Source of the DNA: Smaragdicoccus niigatensis DSM 44881 = NBRC 103563
GTDB taxonomy: Bacteria; Actinomycetota; Actinomycetes; Mycobacteriales; Mycobacteriaceae
DNA: 64,000 nucleotides
Direction: 5' to 3'
Assembly: GCF_000380645.1 (NCBI RefSeq)
Contig: NZ_AQXZ01000019.1
Coordinates: 372,001 to 436,000 of the forward strand
Below the pieces are notes generated by a model, which saw only the letters and a program-made list of their open reading frames with translations, did not search any database and was not told the origin of the DNA. Of the stretch, positions 16,020 to 25,275 are shown piece by piece (the stretch's first letter is position 1; each line of letters starts with the position of its first letter). Position numbers and translations under genes: made by a program.

Positions 16020-17051
16020 ATGTTGCTTCGCAGAATTGCACGCCCACTCTTGTCCGCAGCCTTCATTGCGGAAGGCATCGATATCCTGCAGAACCCCGGA
16101 CCTCTCGCTGACAGACTGAGCCCCGCGCTCGACTTCACTCGCCGCAGGTCGCAGCATCGCGCTGACGACGGATTCGTGGTCGCACCAAGCGCATCGGGAA
16201 TCGAGGTCAATTCGCCGACCACCTCTGACGCGGTACCGAATTCGTTCAGTTCCGAGCACAGACTGCCAACACCGCCGCTTCCCGAATCGCCGGAGACGGC
16301 GGCCCGGATCGTCGCCGGTGTCCAAATCGCGAGCGCGGCACTGTTCGCACTCGGCAAAGCACCGCGCCCCGCAGCGGCTCTCCTCGCCACGACCACCGCG
16401 GTGACCCTGAGCCAACACGCGTTCTGGAACGAGGTAGATCCCGAGCTCAAGAAGAGGGAACGCGCTCAGTTCCTCTCTGGCATAAGCAAACTCGGCGGCG
16501 TACTCATCGCCACCGCAGACACCGAGGGTCAGCCTTCGCTCGGTTGGCGCGGTCGTCGCGCGGCACGCGATGCCAAGGACCACGCGGAGGCACTCGCGGC
16601 GACTGCGGCAGCCATCGCCGCAACAGCGCGCGAACGCGGAACGAACCTTGTCGACACGGCGCGTGAGCGCACCTCCGACTTCGCCGACACGGCAAAGGAG
16701 CGTCTCCACGTTGCCGAGGCGCCGCTTGACCGACGCGGCCGTCGCGCGGCCCGCAAGGCCCAGGCTCGTGCCGCCTCGCTCGCCGAGACCGCACGAGAAA
16801 AGGGCTCTGCACTGGCGGAAACCGCACGCGAGCGGGGTCCGGAACTCGTCGACGCTGTTCGCGAACGTGGGTCAGACCTTGCCGAACGCGCCCGCGAGCG
16901 GAGCTCCGAGTGGGCCGACAAAGCCCGCGACGAGGGTCCGAAGATCGCGGAAGCCGCACGCGAGCATGCGCACACAGCCGCGGACATCGCCCGAGCCAAG
17001 GCCGACGTTGCGCGCGCAAAGGCCCGTGAGTTCAGGGCCGAGCACTCCTAA
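16020..17051 (+). CDS. DoxX-like membrane protein with long repetitive helical tail
   Basis: 343 residues from ATG. The N-terminal 170 residues have DoxX-like marks: MLLRRIARPLLSAAFIAEG, DILQNPGPLADRL, ARIVAGVQIASAALFALG, NEVDPELKKRERAQFL. From about residue 180 the chain is Ala/Arg/Glu-rich and repeats an 11-residue unit of the form xLAETARERGx about twelve times, forming a long charged amphipathic helix, similar in texture to LEA or apolipoprotein-like repeats. The second GWRGRRAARDAK/DRRGRRAARKAQ pair shows internal duplication. It probably lies along a membrane or other surface; function unknown. The repeat tail may have expanded recently. Confidence 0.7.
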   Translation: MLLRRIARPLLSAAFIAEGIDILQNPGPLADRLSPALDFTRRRSQHRADDGFVVAPSASGIEVNSPTTSDAVPNSFSSEHRLPTPPLPESPETAARIVAGVQIASAALFALGKAPRPAAALLATTTAVTLSQHAFWNEVDPELKKRERAQFLSGISKLGGVLIATADTEGQPSLGWRGRRAARDAKDHAEALAATAAAIAATARERGTNLVDTARERTSDFADTAKERLHVAEAPLDRRGRRAARKAQARAASLAETAREKGSALAETARERGPELVDAVRERGSDLAERARERSSEWADKARDEGPKIAEAAREHAHTAADIARAKADVARAKAREFRAEHS

Positions 17052-17057
17052 ACCGAG

Positions 17058-17843
17058 TCATCGCGGTCGGATCATCAACGCCTGCGAACCCTTGCCGACC
17101 TGACCCTGCAGGTCGTGGATCGTCGTCAGCGCGGTTCCGACACCGGCTGGTCCGACAACGGTCTTGGCATCCATGCCGATCCACTCCCCGACGGGAACCC
17201 GCTGGATATGGACCGTCAGTTCGGTGTTGATGAACCACCAGCGGGTCGGGTCGAGCAGGCTTGACAGTCCGTTGCCCGAGTCCGCGACGGCGAAGAGTCG
17301 CTGCAAACCGGTCGGCGCTTCGCCTTCCACCAAGGCGACGCGTTGGCGCATCCACGCAACGGACGGACCCGGGATATCGAGCGCACCGGAGATCGGCCGA
17401 ATCTCCATCGCGTCGAGGTAGCCCGCTCCCCAGTTCTCCGGCCTCGGCCGGACCGCGAATCCGTCCGGAGAAGGCAACGAGTCGGCGCCGCCGGTGACGA
17501 CCTCGCTCGAGTCGCTGGACGCAATGCGCCACGCGGTGGCAGTCGCGACCAGCTTTGTTCCGACGGAGAGCTCGGCGGCAATGAGCTCGACCGATCTCCC
17601 CGGCCGCACGACGCGCGCTTGGACCGTCACGTCCGCAACCGGAAGCGATCCGAGAATCTCCACGGTCACGCGTGCGATCTGCATTGGACGATCTGCCGGC
17701 AGCCCTTCCAGCGCGCGTACGAGCAAAGCCGACGGTGGCCCGAAGTGCTGAGCATCTGCCGACCATGGGCCGGCGGTGTGCTCAGTCGACGTGAAACTGG
17801 CGTCGCCGCGCGGAATGTAGAACGCCTCAGGCGTTTTCGACAT
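17058..17843 (-). CDS. Acyl-CoA thioesterase-like protein (double hotdog)
   Basis: 261 residues, ATG start. Two hotdog halves are suggested: FTSTEHTAGPWSADAQHFGP then GPPSALLVRALE, with VEILGSLPVADVTVQARVVR in the first half, and WWFINTELTVHIQRVP with GEWIGMDAKTVVGPAG in the second. This matches TesB-related thioesterase family proteins of actinomycetes that hydrolyse acyl-CoA esters in the cytoplasm. The second half contains the usual nucleophile-supporting Asp region (MDAKT). Substrate chain length cannot be told. It converges on the DoxX-like gene with only 6 bp between stops. Confidence 0.8.
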   Translation of the reverse strand: MSKTPEAFYIPRGDASFTSTEHTAGPWSADAQHFGPPSALLVRALEGLPADRPMQIARVTVEILGSLPVADVTVQARVVRPGRSVELIAAELSVGTKLVATATAWRIASSDSSEVVTGGADSLPSPDGFAVRPRPENWGAGYLDAMEIRPISGALDIPGPSVAWMRQRVALVEGEAPTGLQRLFAVADSGNGLSSLLDPTRWWFINTELTVHIQRVPVGEWIGMDAKTVVGPAGVGTALTTIHDLQGQVGKGSQALMIRPR

Positions 17844-17862
17844 GATTCAGAAATACCGGAGA

Positions 17863-18342
17863 TCAGGCGTTGAGCGACCAGATCGAGTAGTTCAGCGCGC
17901 TCGCAAAGAGCACCCAGCCTAGATAAGGAACCAGAAGCAAGCCTGCCGTGCGAGAAGCGCGGATGAACAAGGCGATCGTGACGACGAGCGCAACGTCAAG
18001 CACCACGATGTCCACCAAGGCCGCCAGCCGTAATGCCAGGGCAAAGAAGAGCGGTGTCCACGCGAGATTCAGCACCAACTGGATGCCGTAGGCGGCGAGG
18101 CCAGGCAAGCGGTGCGGCGAGTTCGAGCGCCAGACGAGCCATGCCGCCACGGCCATGCTGATGTACAAAACCGTCCAGACCGGGCCGAACAACCAACTCG
18201 GCGGAGCCCACGACGGCTGCTCGAGAAGTTGGTATTCCGCACCAGCATTTGCCGACGACAGGCCGCCGATCACCGCGACCGCACCGACCGCAACCAAGGA
18301 GACTACGAGGGCTGCGCGGTCAGCGTTTCGAGACTCGGCCAT
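17863..18342 (-). CDS. TspO/MBR family membrane protein
   Basis: 159 residues from the ATG at 18342. Five membrane helices with the family motifs: QPSWAPPSWLFGPVWTVLY between helices 1 and 2, AAWLVWR, QLVLNLAWTPLFFALALR, and PYLGWVLFASALNYSIWSLN at the C-terminus. TspO proteins bind tetrapyrroles and affect stress and porphyrin handling. Size is exactly that of the family. The HdeD-like gene begins its stop 10 bp away on the same strand, so both may be cotranscribed as stress membrane proteins. Confidence 0.9.
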   Translation of the reverse strand: MAESRNADRAALVVSLVAVGAVAVIGGLSSANAGAEYQLLEQPSWAPPSWLFGPVWTVLYISMAVAAWLVWRSNSPHRLPGLAAYGIQLVLNLAWTPLFFALALRLAALVDIVVLDVALVVTIALFIRASRTAGLLLVPYLGWVLFASALNYSIWSLNA

Positions 18343-18351
18343 CACCACAGT

Positions 18352-18885
18352 TCAAGCGGCCACGGGGACTCGACGGGCGCGCATCGCGTCGAAGAGGCGT
18401 CCCACACCGAAGAAGATCAGCAGCCATCCCGCGACCACTACCAATGTGACCAGCGAAAGTCCCGGCCACGCGAACAAGACGATGGCGCCGAGCAGCGACA
18501 GCGCGGCAAGCCCCCAGGCGGCGAAGCGGCTTCCGCCGCGAAGGTGTGCACCCAGTGCCGCCCCGGCGATCGCGTCGAACAACCAGCCGACAGCGATGAA
18601 CACGACGAGCAGCTCGAGCGACCGACCCGGGCTCATCAGGCAGGCGACACCGACAATGACCAGCAGGACTCCGAACAATCCGACGGCCGCTTTCAGCATC
18701 CCGGGTAGTTCGAATTCGAAGGCGGCGGCGATGCGCAAGATTCCCTGGATGAGTAGCTGGAACCCGAAGATGACCGCGACGACGAGCAGCGTGGCGCCCG
18801 GCCAGGCCAAAACTGCGATTCCGAGCAGAATGCAAAGGACTCCGTTAACGGCAATCAGGCCCGGAGAAGCTGATCTTAGGAGCAT
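18352..18885 (-). CDS. HdeD family membrane protein (DUF308)
   Basis: 177 residues with an AAGGAGAG site 5 nt before ATG. Six membrane helices in three similar hairpins; family marks are LAWPGATLLVVAVIFGFQLL, MSPGRSLELLVVFIAVGW and FAWPGLSLVTLVVVAGW, the repeated PG(x)SL(x)LVV(x)xxGxW pattern of HdeD-like proteins. Members are linked with acid stress in enterobacteria, but in actinobacteria the role is unclear. Upstream of and likely in an operon with the TspO gene. Confidence 0.85.
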   Translation of the reverse strand: MLLRSASPGLIAVNGVLCILLGIAVLAWPGATLLVVAVIFGFQLLIQGILRIAAAFEFELPGMLKAAVGLFGVLLVIVGVACLMSPGRSLELLVVFIAVGWLFDAIAGAALGAHLRGGSRFAAWGLAALSLLGAIVLFAWPGLSLVTLVVVAGWLLIFFGVGRLFDAMRARRVPVAA

Positions 18886-19018
18886 GACACTCTCCTTCTT
18901 AGCAACAACAGCGCTACATCAAATAATCTCGCGGATCCCGCTGGGGTGCAATAGATTCCCGACACGGACGGGGCCAGAATGGACCGTGTGACAGCAGCTG
19001 CAAATTGAATGGTGAACG

Positions 19019-19492
19019 ATGCCAACCAAGCTGAGTGCGGGCCTACTCGTGTACCGAGTGTCGGCCGTAATCGAGGTCCTTCTCGTCCATCCCGGCGGGC
19101 CGTTCTGGGCCCGTAAGGACGACGGCGCATGGTCCATCCCTAAGGGCGAGTACCTTGCCGACGAAGAGCCACTTGCCGCCGCGATCCGCGAGTTCAAGGA
19201 AGAGATCGGTATCGATCCGCCGAACGCGGACGTCCTTGAACTAGGCACCATCAAGCAGCCGAGTGGCAAGAAAGTCACCGCCTTCGCCGTTGCAGGTGAC
19301 CTCGATCTCGACGGCTTCAACAGCAACACCTTCCCGCTGGAATGGCCCCCGAAGTCCGGCAAGGTGCAGGAGTTTCCCGAGGTCGACCGAGTGGAGTGGA
19401 TGCCGCTCGACCGCGCGCGAACGAAGTTGTTGAAGGGGCAGGTGCCGTTCCTCGATCTGCTGGTGGAGCGGCTGGCCGGTCCCGGCTACTGA
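19019..19492 (+). CDS. NUDIX hydrolase
   Basis: 157 residues, ATG start. Nudix box GEYLADEEPLAAAIREF followed by KEEIGI fits GX5EX7REUXEEXGU, so the metal-binding Glu residues are present. The early LSAGLLVYR strand and PFWARKDDGAWSIPKGE are typical of the predicted NTP-pyrophosphohydrolase group found in actinomycetes. It should hydrolyse a nucleoside diphosphate linked to another moiety; exact substrate unknown. The last 7 bp overlap the convergent L,D-transpeptidase gene. Confidence 0.9.
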   Translation: MPTKLSAGLLVYRVSAVIEVLLVHPGGPFWARKDDGAWSIPKGEYLADEEPLAAAIREFKEEIGIDPPNADVLELGTIKQPSGKKVTAFAVAGDLDLDGFNSNTFPLEWPPKSGKVQEFPEVDRVEWMPLDRARTKLLKGQVPFLDLLVERLAGPGY

Positions 19493-20682
19493 GTCGCGTT
19501 TCCCGCCGCCCAGGTCGCCCACGGCACATCCCAGTCGCCGTAGGTGTCCCACACCGGGAGGTCCTCGCCACCGGAGTTGGTGATCTCCACGACGTCACCG
19601 ACATCGAAGTTGTTGTACATCCACTGCGCGTCATCGGTCGACAGGTTGACGCAGCCGTGGGAGACATTGCTCGACCCCTGGCTACCCACCGACCACGGTG
19701 CGGCATGGACGAATTCGCCGTCGTTGGAGATGCGCAGGTCGTAGTACACCGTTTCGCGGTAGTAGTTCGGGTCGCCCTTGCACACGCCGTAGGTGCACGA
19801 GTCCATCACGACGGAGTACGCGCGCTCAGACACCACGTGCGGGCCGAGATGCGACGGGTAGTTGGGTGAGCCGAGGCTCATCGGCATCTGCCGGATCTGG
19901 GTGCCGTTGTGGAAGACCGTGAGCAATTCCGTGCTTCCGTCGGCCTTGGCGATCCAAGAATCGTGCACGGTGTAGTCGGCTGAATTGTTCTCCGCGCCGT
20001 AGACGCCATCGCCGAGATCGACGCCGTACACATCGGCCTCGATGTGGATCTTGGTGCCCGGCTTCCAGTACTGAGGTGCGCGGTAGTGCACATGCTCGTC
20101 ATCGACCCAGTACCACCCGCCGGGTTGCGCAGGAGTCACCGTGATGTGCAGATGCTTCTCGACGTCTTTCTTGTTCGTCACCGGATGGGTGAACTGAAAG
20201 ACCATCGGCTGCCCGACTCCAATCCCGTTTTCCGCGACCAGGTCCGGCGCGGGAACGACGTTGGCGTAGGCGGTACCGGTGGGGGTGATGGTCGTGATGT
20301 CGAACGACTGCGTGCGCGTCTCATTCGCGGGGTTCTTTGCAGTCACGACCAGGTGATACGTGCTTGCGTAGGCCGGATCTGCGGTCGATTTCCAGGTCTG
20401 GTGGCCCCTGCTGAACTCTCCCGGGACGGCCTGTCCGTTGTCGGTCGTGTTCGTGACGACGACGTTGGTCAGCGTCCCGCCGGCGGCTTCGACGGTGATC
20501 GGCGCGGCCGGGCTGACCTGGGCACCAGTCGCAAGCGGCACTTTGATCGCCACCGGTGGAGGCGGCGTGTGGGAGCAGCCGGTCAGGATGGCGAGGGCTA
20601 ACAGTGCCGTCGCCAAAAGGCCGAACAGCCGTTGACGAGGCTTAGGGCTGACGCTCGCCCGACTGCGAATGGTCCGCTTCAC
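19486..20682 (-). CDS. L,D-transpeptidase lipoprotein (mycobacterial type)
   Basis: 398 residues from GTG. Signal peptide with lipobox LTGC (Cys36), two Ig-like beta domains (about 55-255), then a YkuD catalytic domain. Active site SHGCVNLS with Cys344 and His342, preceded by SVVMDSCTYG and followed by DVVEITN, all as in Ldt proteins that make 3-3 cross-links in the peptidoglycan of mycobacteria and relatives. The C-terminal tail WDTYGDWDVPWATWAAGN is also characteristic of this group. It acts outside the membrane. Gene order with an unlinked NUDIX gene gives no operon clue. Confidence 0.93.
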   Translation of the reverse strand: MKRTIRSRASVSPKPRQRLFGLLATALLALAILTGCSHTPPPPVAIKVPLATGAQVSPAAPITVEAAGGTLTNVVVTNTTDNGQAVPGEFSRGHQTWKSTADPAYASTYHLVVTAKNPANETRTQSFDITTITPTGTAYANVVPAPDLVAENGIGVGQPMVFQFTHPVTNKKDVEKHLHITVTPAQPGGWYWVDDEHVHYRAPQYWKPGTKIHIEADVYGVDLGDGVYGAENNSADYTVHDSWIAKADGSTELLTVFHNGTQIRQMPMSLGSPNYPSHLGPHVVSERAYSVVMDSCTYGVCKGDPNYYRETVYYDLRISNDGEFVHAAPWSVGSQGSSNVSHGCVNLSTDDAQWMYNNFDVGDVVEITNSGGEDLPVWDTYGDWDVPWATWAAGNATQ

Positions 20683-20841
20683 CCTGACATTCTGCCGTGC
20701 CCGTCCCCGATCTGCTGATCAGGTTCGACTGCTGTCCGTCGGGCCGTGTGGAACCGGTACCAACTGGATATACCGAAGACATGCGATGTCGCTGATTCCC
20801 TCGAATCTCCGACCCCCAGACACGCCAATGGTGCCGTGCAA

Positions 20842-20863
20842 CCGGGCGCCGAAAGGCGCCCGG
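20842..20863 (+). promoter_or_regulatory. GC-rich hairpin with GAAA tetraloop in the leader of the peptide-ligase operon
   Basis: CCGGGCGCC (20842-20850) and GGCGCCCGG (20855-20863) form a perfect 9-bp stem closed by a GAAA tetraloop, only 9 nt before the GAGGAG ribosome-binding site (20873-20878) and 20 nt before GTG 20884. There is no gene upstream that it could end, so it probably belongs to the leader of the operon, either as attenuator, as mRNA stabiliser, or as a translation control element. Confidence 0.5.
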
Positions 20864-20883
20864 TCTTCGACTTGAGGAGTGTC

Positions 20884-23484
20884 GTGCCGCCCCCAGCTAA
20901 GCCGCGATTGCCGCGAACCATGGGCGTCGAAGAGGAATTCCACATCGTCGACGCCAAGACCCGACGCCTCGCGCCACGGGCACCGGAATTGTTGCGCCAA
21001 CTGCCCGAGGACTACGTTGCTGAGCTGCAGCGCTGTGTCATCGAGATCAACACCGGAATCTCGAACAGCTTGGCGGAGTTGCGCGCCGACCTTCAGGCCC
21101 GCCGTGCGGTGTTGGTGGACGCCGCACAGAAGCTCGGTCTCGGGGTCGTCGCCGCGGGGGCGGTCCCGCTGTCGGTTCCGGCCGAGATGCTGGTGACGCC
21201 CACCGCACGCTACCGCCGGATGCTCGCCGACTATCAACTTCTCGCCCGCGAGCAACTCATCTGCGGTACCCAGGTTCATGTCGGTGTCGAGGACCGGGAC
21301 GAGGCGGTCGCCGTCGCCAGTCGGGTCGCTCCTGATCTCCCGACCTTGCTGGCCCTCAGCGCCAGCTCGCCGTTCTGGGCCGACGGCGCCGACACGGGTT
21401 ACTCGAGCGCCCGCACCCTCATCTGGCAGCGGTGGCCGACCACCGGGCTCGCCGCACCCGTCCACAACGCGGCCGACTACGACCGACTTGTCGACGACCT
21501 TGTTTCGAGCGGAGTGATCACCGACGTCGGCATGGTCTATTTCGATGTGCGGCCGTCGAATTCCGCGCCGACGGTCGAGCTGCGGGTCTGTGACAGCTGC
21601 CCTCTCGTCGACACGATCGTCCTGGTCGCGGGACTATTCCGCGGTTTGGTCACGCGCGAACTCGATGCGCATCGAGCCGGAACGCCGCCGCGGACCTTGT
21701 CCCCTCCGCTCGGTCGCGCCGCGCTGTGGCGTGCGGCCCGTTCGGGAACCGAGGGCGATCTCGTGGACCTGAACGGTCCGACGAGCCAACCTGCCCCCAA
21801 GGTGATCTGGCAGTTGATCGAGTCGGTCCGGCCTCAACTCGAAGAGGCGGGCGATTGGGAAACCGTCACCGAACTTGCACGCCAAGCCCTGCTGGTCGGA
21901 ACGTCGGCAGCGCGTCAACGCCGAGCGCTGCGGCGACGCGGGCGCCTGATCGACGTCGTCGACCAATTGATCGCCGAGACCGCTGGAAACGCACCCGCGA
22001 CGACGTTCACGACTGATCAGAAACCGACGCTTCTCGCGGGCTATGGCCCACCGGTCGTCGACGACACCGCAGGTTACGACGAAGCGGTGGACACCGACGG
22101 CAACCCCAGATCCGACTACGCAGCGGTTCTCGACACGGTCGCCCGTCTCGATATCCCGACGTTGCGTGAGCGCCAGAGCAACATCGAGCATCAGCAACGC
22201 GCGGAGGGCATCAACTTCCGGGTGTCCGGCCAGAATCGCCCCCAGGTGTTTCCCATCGACCTGGTTCCGCGACTCATTCCCGCGGACGAATGGACCTACC
22301 TCTCGGAGGGTCTCGCCCAGCGCGCAAAAGCCCTCGATCACTTCCTTCGGGACGTCTACACCGATCAGGCGATCGTCTCTGACGGCATCGTCCCGTTGCA
22401 CGCGATCGACCTCGCCTCACGGTTCCGTTCCACGGGTCGGCTCGTGGGTCATGCCCTCCGTGCACACATCGCCGGGATCGATCTCGTGTGCGACGGTCCC
22501 GGCCAGTGGTACGTGCTCGAAGACAATCTTCGGGTGCCGTCTGGAGTCGCGTATGCGATGGCGAACCGGCGACTTCTCCATGAGTTCGCACCGGAACTGA
22601 CCCTGCCGGCCGACATCGCGAGCGTCGAACATGTGCCGCAGATGCTCCTGGAAACGCTGCGTGCCGCGGCACCGCCGCACGCCGAAGGTGACCTGGAGAT
22701 CGTCCTGCTCACCTCGGGATGGGAGGACTCCGCCTGGTACGAGCATTCGTACCTCGCAGACCAGATGAGCATCGTGACCGTGCGTCCCGCCGACCTGACC
22801 ACTCGCGATGGCAAGTTGTTCCGGCACAACCACTTCGGCAACGCGGTGCAGATCGACGTCGTGTATGCGCGGATGGACGAAGACATGCTGCTGTCGTCGA
22901 ACGATCACACCGGTACCCCGCTGAGCCGCGGAATCCGCGAAGCGCTGGTTTCCAAGAACCTGTCGATCGTCAACGCTTTGGGTAACGGGGTCGCCGACGA
23001 CAAGGCGATCTACGCGTACGTCCCCGCGATGATCGAGTACTACCTCAACGAAAAGCCACTGCTCCCGCAAATTCGCACCTGGATCTGTGCCGAACGCGAA
23101 CAGCGCGACTACGTCATCTCAAACCTCGACAAGCTTGTCGTCAAACCGGTCGACGGCCTCGGCGGACGCGGCATTCTCATCGGACCGGACGCGACAGACG
23201 CCGCCATCGAGGAGCGACGCCGAGAACTGCTGTCCCAGCCAGAGCGGTACGTCGCGCAGGAGTTGGTCGCACTATCGACGCACCCGACCTTCGACGGCGA
23301 CGGACTGTATCCCCAGCGTGTTGATCTTCGCGCATTCGTGCATCTCCGACCGGGCCCGTCCGGACCCGAGGCCCACGTCGTACCCGCTGCTCTGACCCGT
23401 GTCGCGGCCCGGGGTAGCCACATCGTGAACTCGACGTCAGGTGGCGGCAGCAAAGACACCTGGATCATGACCGGGAGGAAATAG
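20884..23484 (+). CDS. Fused GCS2-type carboxylate-amine ligase and circularly permuted ATP-grasp ligase
   Basis: 866 residues from GTG 20884, chosen for the GAGGAG site. Residues 10-375 are a glutamate-cysteine ligase family 2 (YbdK-like) domain: MGVEEEFHIVDAKTRRL, ELQRCVIEINTGI, LICGTQVHVGVEDRDEA, TVELRVCDSCP. Residues 430-866 are a circularly permuted ATP-grasp (DUF404/DUF407) domain: FPIDLVPRLIPADEWTYL, QWYVLEDNLRVPSGVAYAMA, VVKPVDGLGGRGILIGP, RVDLRAFVHL. Both halves join carboxylates to amines with ATP, so one chain could carry out two peptide-bond steps. First gene of a three-gene operon (3-bp gaps). The product is unknown. Confidence 0.88.
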   Translation: MPPPAKPRLPRTMGVEEEFHIVDAKTRRLAPRAPELLRQLPEDYVAELQRCVIEINTGISNSLAELRADLQARRAVLVDAAQKLGLGVVAAGAVPLSVPAEMLVTPTARYRRMLADYQLLAREQLICGTQVHVGVEDRDEAVAVASRVAPDLPTLLALSASSPFWADGADTGYSSARTLIWQRWPTTGLAAPVHNAADYDRLVDDLVSSGVITDVGMVYFDVRPSNSAPTVELRVCDSCPLVDTIVLVAGLFRGLVTRELDAHRAGTPPRTLSPPLGRAALWRAARSGTEGDLVDLNGPTSQPAPKVIWQLIESVRPQLEEAGDWETVTELARQALLVGTSAARQRRALRRRGRLIDVVDQLIAETAGNAPATTFTTDQKPTLLAGYGPPVVDDTAGYDEAVDTDGNPRSDYAAVLDTVARLDIPTLRERQSNIEHQQRAEGINFRVSGQNRPQVFPIDLVPRLIPADEWTYLSEGLAQRAKALDHFLRDVYTDQAIVSDGIVPLHAIDLASRFRSTGRLVGHALRAHIAGIDLVCDGPGQWYVLEDNLRVPSGVAYAMANRRLLHEFAPELTLPADIASVEHVPQMLLETLRAAAPPHAEGDLEIVLLTSGWEDSAWYEHSYLADQMSIVTVRPADLTTRDGKLFRHNHFGNAVQIDVVYARMDEDMLLSSNDHTGTPLSRGIREALVSKNLSIVNALGNGVADDKAIYAYVPAMIEYYLNEKPLLPQIRTWICAEREQRDYVISNLDKLVVKPVDGLGGRGILIGPDATDAAIEERRRELLSQPERYVAQELVALSTHPTFDGDGLYPQRVDLRAFVHLRPGPSGPEAHVVPAALTRVAARGSHIVNSTSGGGSKDTWIMTGRK

Positions 23485-23487
23485 CCC

Positions 23488-25272
23488 ATGTGCGGAATCT
23501 GCGGTGAGGTCCGCTTCGACGACCGGCCAGCCGACGTCGGCGCGGTCGATCGAATGACCGCGGCAATGGTCCGCCGGGGTCCGGACTCCGCCGGTGTTGT
23601 GGCGCAGGGGCGAGTCGCCTTCGGGCACCGCCGGCTCGCCATCATCGACCTGTCGCCCCACGGCTGCCAGCCGATGGTCGACAGCGAACTCGGCCTCACT
23701 CTCGTTTTCAACGGCTGCATCTACAACTACAAAGAACTCCGCCAGGAACTCGAAGGCCACGGATATCGGTTCTTTTCGACGGCTGACAGCGAGGTCGTCA
23801 TCAAGGCCTTCCATCGCTGGGGCACGGGCTGCGTCGACCATTTCAAAGGAATGTTCGCGTTCGCTCTGGCTGATCGGGATTCCGGTGTCGTGACTCTCGC
23901 GCGAGACCGACTGGGGATCAAGCCGCTCTACGTGGCGGAGTCTCCCGGACGGCTGCGGTTCGCCTCGAACATGCGCGCCCTGTTGGACGCAGGCGAGGTC
24001 GACACCACGATCGACCGGCAGGCGCTCCACCACTACCTGAGCTTTCACTCCGTCGTGCCGGCACCACTGACGATCTACGAGGGCGTGCGAAAACTGCCGC
24101 CCGCGACCGTGCGCGTCGTGCAGCCCGACGGCACGAGCACCGACACCGTGTACTGGACACCGGATTTCCGGCGCCACGATGATCGTTCGGATTGGTCGGC
24201 GCAGGACTGGCAGAACGCGGTCATGGGGTCGCTCCGGACGGCTGTCTCCCGTCGCATGGTCGCGGACGTGGGCGTAGGCGTGCTGTTGTCCGGCGGTATC
24301 GACTCGAGCATCGTCGTCGCGCTGCTCGCCGAGCAAGGACAGCGCGACCTCGCCACGTTCAGCATCGGATTCGATTCGGCGGGGGGTGAATCCGGCGATG
24401 AGTACGTCTACTCCGACCTCATTGCGAAGACCTTCGACACCGACCACCACCGGATTCACATCGACTCCGACCGACTGCTGCCCGCGGTACCGAAGACCAT
24501 CGCCGCGATGAGTGAGCCGATGGTGAGCCACGACTGCGTCGCGTTCTTCTTGTTGTCCGAGGAAGTGAGCAAGTACGTCAAGGTCGTGCAGTCCGGCCAG
24601 GGCGCGGACGAGATTCTCGCCGGCTACGACTGGTACCCACCGCTCGCGACCGTGGCGCGCGAGCACACGACGGAGGCCTACGCGAAGGTCTTCTTCGATC
24701 GCACGCATGACGACGTATTGGCGCTGTTGAGCCCGGAGTACGCCCTCGACAACGACGCGAGTCGTGCATTCGCAACGGAGCGCCAGGCAGCCCCAGGCGC
24801 GGACACCGCAGTGGATGCGGCGCTGCGGTTGGACACCACGGTCATGCTCATCGACGACCCGGTCAAGCGCGTGGACAACATGACGATGGCGTGGGGATTG
24901 GAGGCACGCGTGCCGTTCCTCGATCACGAGTTCGTGGAACTCGTGGCGTCGTGCCCGCCGGAGTTGAAACTGGCATCCGGCGGCAAAGGTGTGCTGAAAG
25001 ACGCGTCCCGCAGTCTGTTGCCGTCCGCGGTGATCGATCGCACGAAGGGCTACTTCCCGGTTCCGGGGATACGACATCTGAATGGGGCCGTTCTCGACCT
25101 GGTGGGCGACGCATTGCACAACGACAAGGCACGAAGCCGTGGCTTGTACCGACCGGAGGCTGTCGATTCTCTGATGGCCGACCCCAACAAGAAACGCACG
25201 AATCTGGGTGCCAACGAACTGTGGCAATTGGCCGTTTTGGAGATGTGGTTACAAAGCATGGAGGGGAGCTGA
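23488..25272 (+). CDS. Asparagine-synthetase-like amidotransferase (AsnB/AsnO type)
   Basis: 594 residues, ATG 3 bp after the ligase stop. N-terminal class II glutaminase: Cys2 in MCGICGE, RRGPDSAG, FGHRRLAIIDLS, FNGCIYNYKELR. C-terminal synthetase half with PP-loop LLSGGIDSSIVVALL near residue 268 and LEARVPFLDHEFVELV. It should move ammonia from glutamine to a carboxylate activated with ATP. The sequence most resembles the N-acetylglutaminylglutamine amidotransferase branch rather than true AsnB. In known cassettes that branch pairs with a GNAT-ATP-grasp synthetase and a peptidase; here its partners are a GCS2-ATP-grasp fusion and an S9 peptidase. Confidence 0.85.
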   Translation: MCGICGEVRFDDRPADVGAVDRMTAAMVRRGPDSAGVVAQGRVAFGHRRLAIIDLSPHGCQPMVDSELGLTLVFNGCIYNYKELRQELEGHGYRFFSTADSEVVIKAFHRWGTGCVDHFKGMFAFALADRDSGVVTLARDRLGIKPLYVAESPGRLRFASNMRALLDAGEVDTTIDRQALHHYLSFHSVVPAPLTIYEGVRKLPPATVRVVQPDGTSTDTVYWTPDFRRHDDRSDWSAQDWQNAVMGSLRTAVSRRMVADVGVGVLLSGGIDSSIVVALLAEQGQRDLATFSIGFDSAGGESGDEYVYSDLIAKTFDTDHHRIHIDSDRLLPAVPKTIAAMSEPMVSHDCVAFFLLSEEVSKYVKVVQSGQGADEILAGYDWYPPLATVAREHTTEAYAKVFFDRTHDDVLALLSPEYALDNDASRAFATERQAAPGADTAVDAALRLDTTVMLIDDPVKRVDNMTMAWGLEARVPFLDHEFVELVASCPPELKLASGGKGVLKDASRSLLPSAVIDRTKGYFPVPGIRHLNGAVLDLVGDALHNDKARSRGLYRPEAVDSLMADPNKKRTNLGANELWQLAVLEMWLQSMEGS

Positions 25273-25275
25273 AGG

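Noticed and set aside
23437-25227. 596-codon open frame opposite the amidotransferase gene
   Set aside because: Exact shadow of the conserved amidotransferase gene on the other strand, His/Arg/Val-rich with no protein-like motifs; caused by high-GC codon bias.
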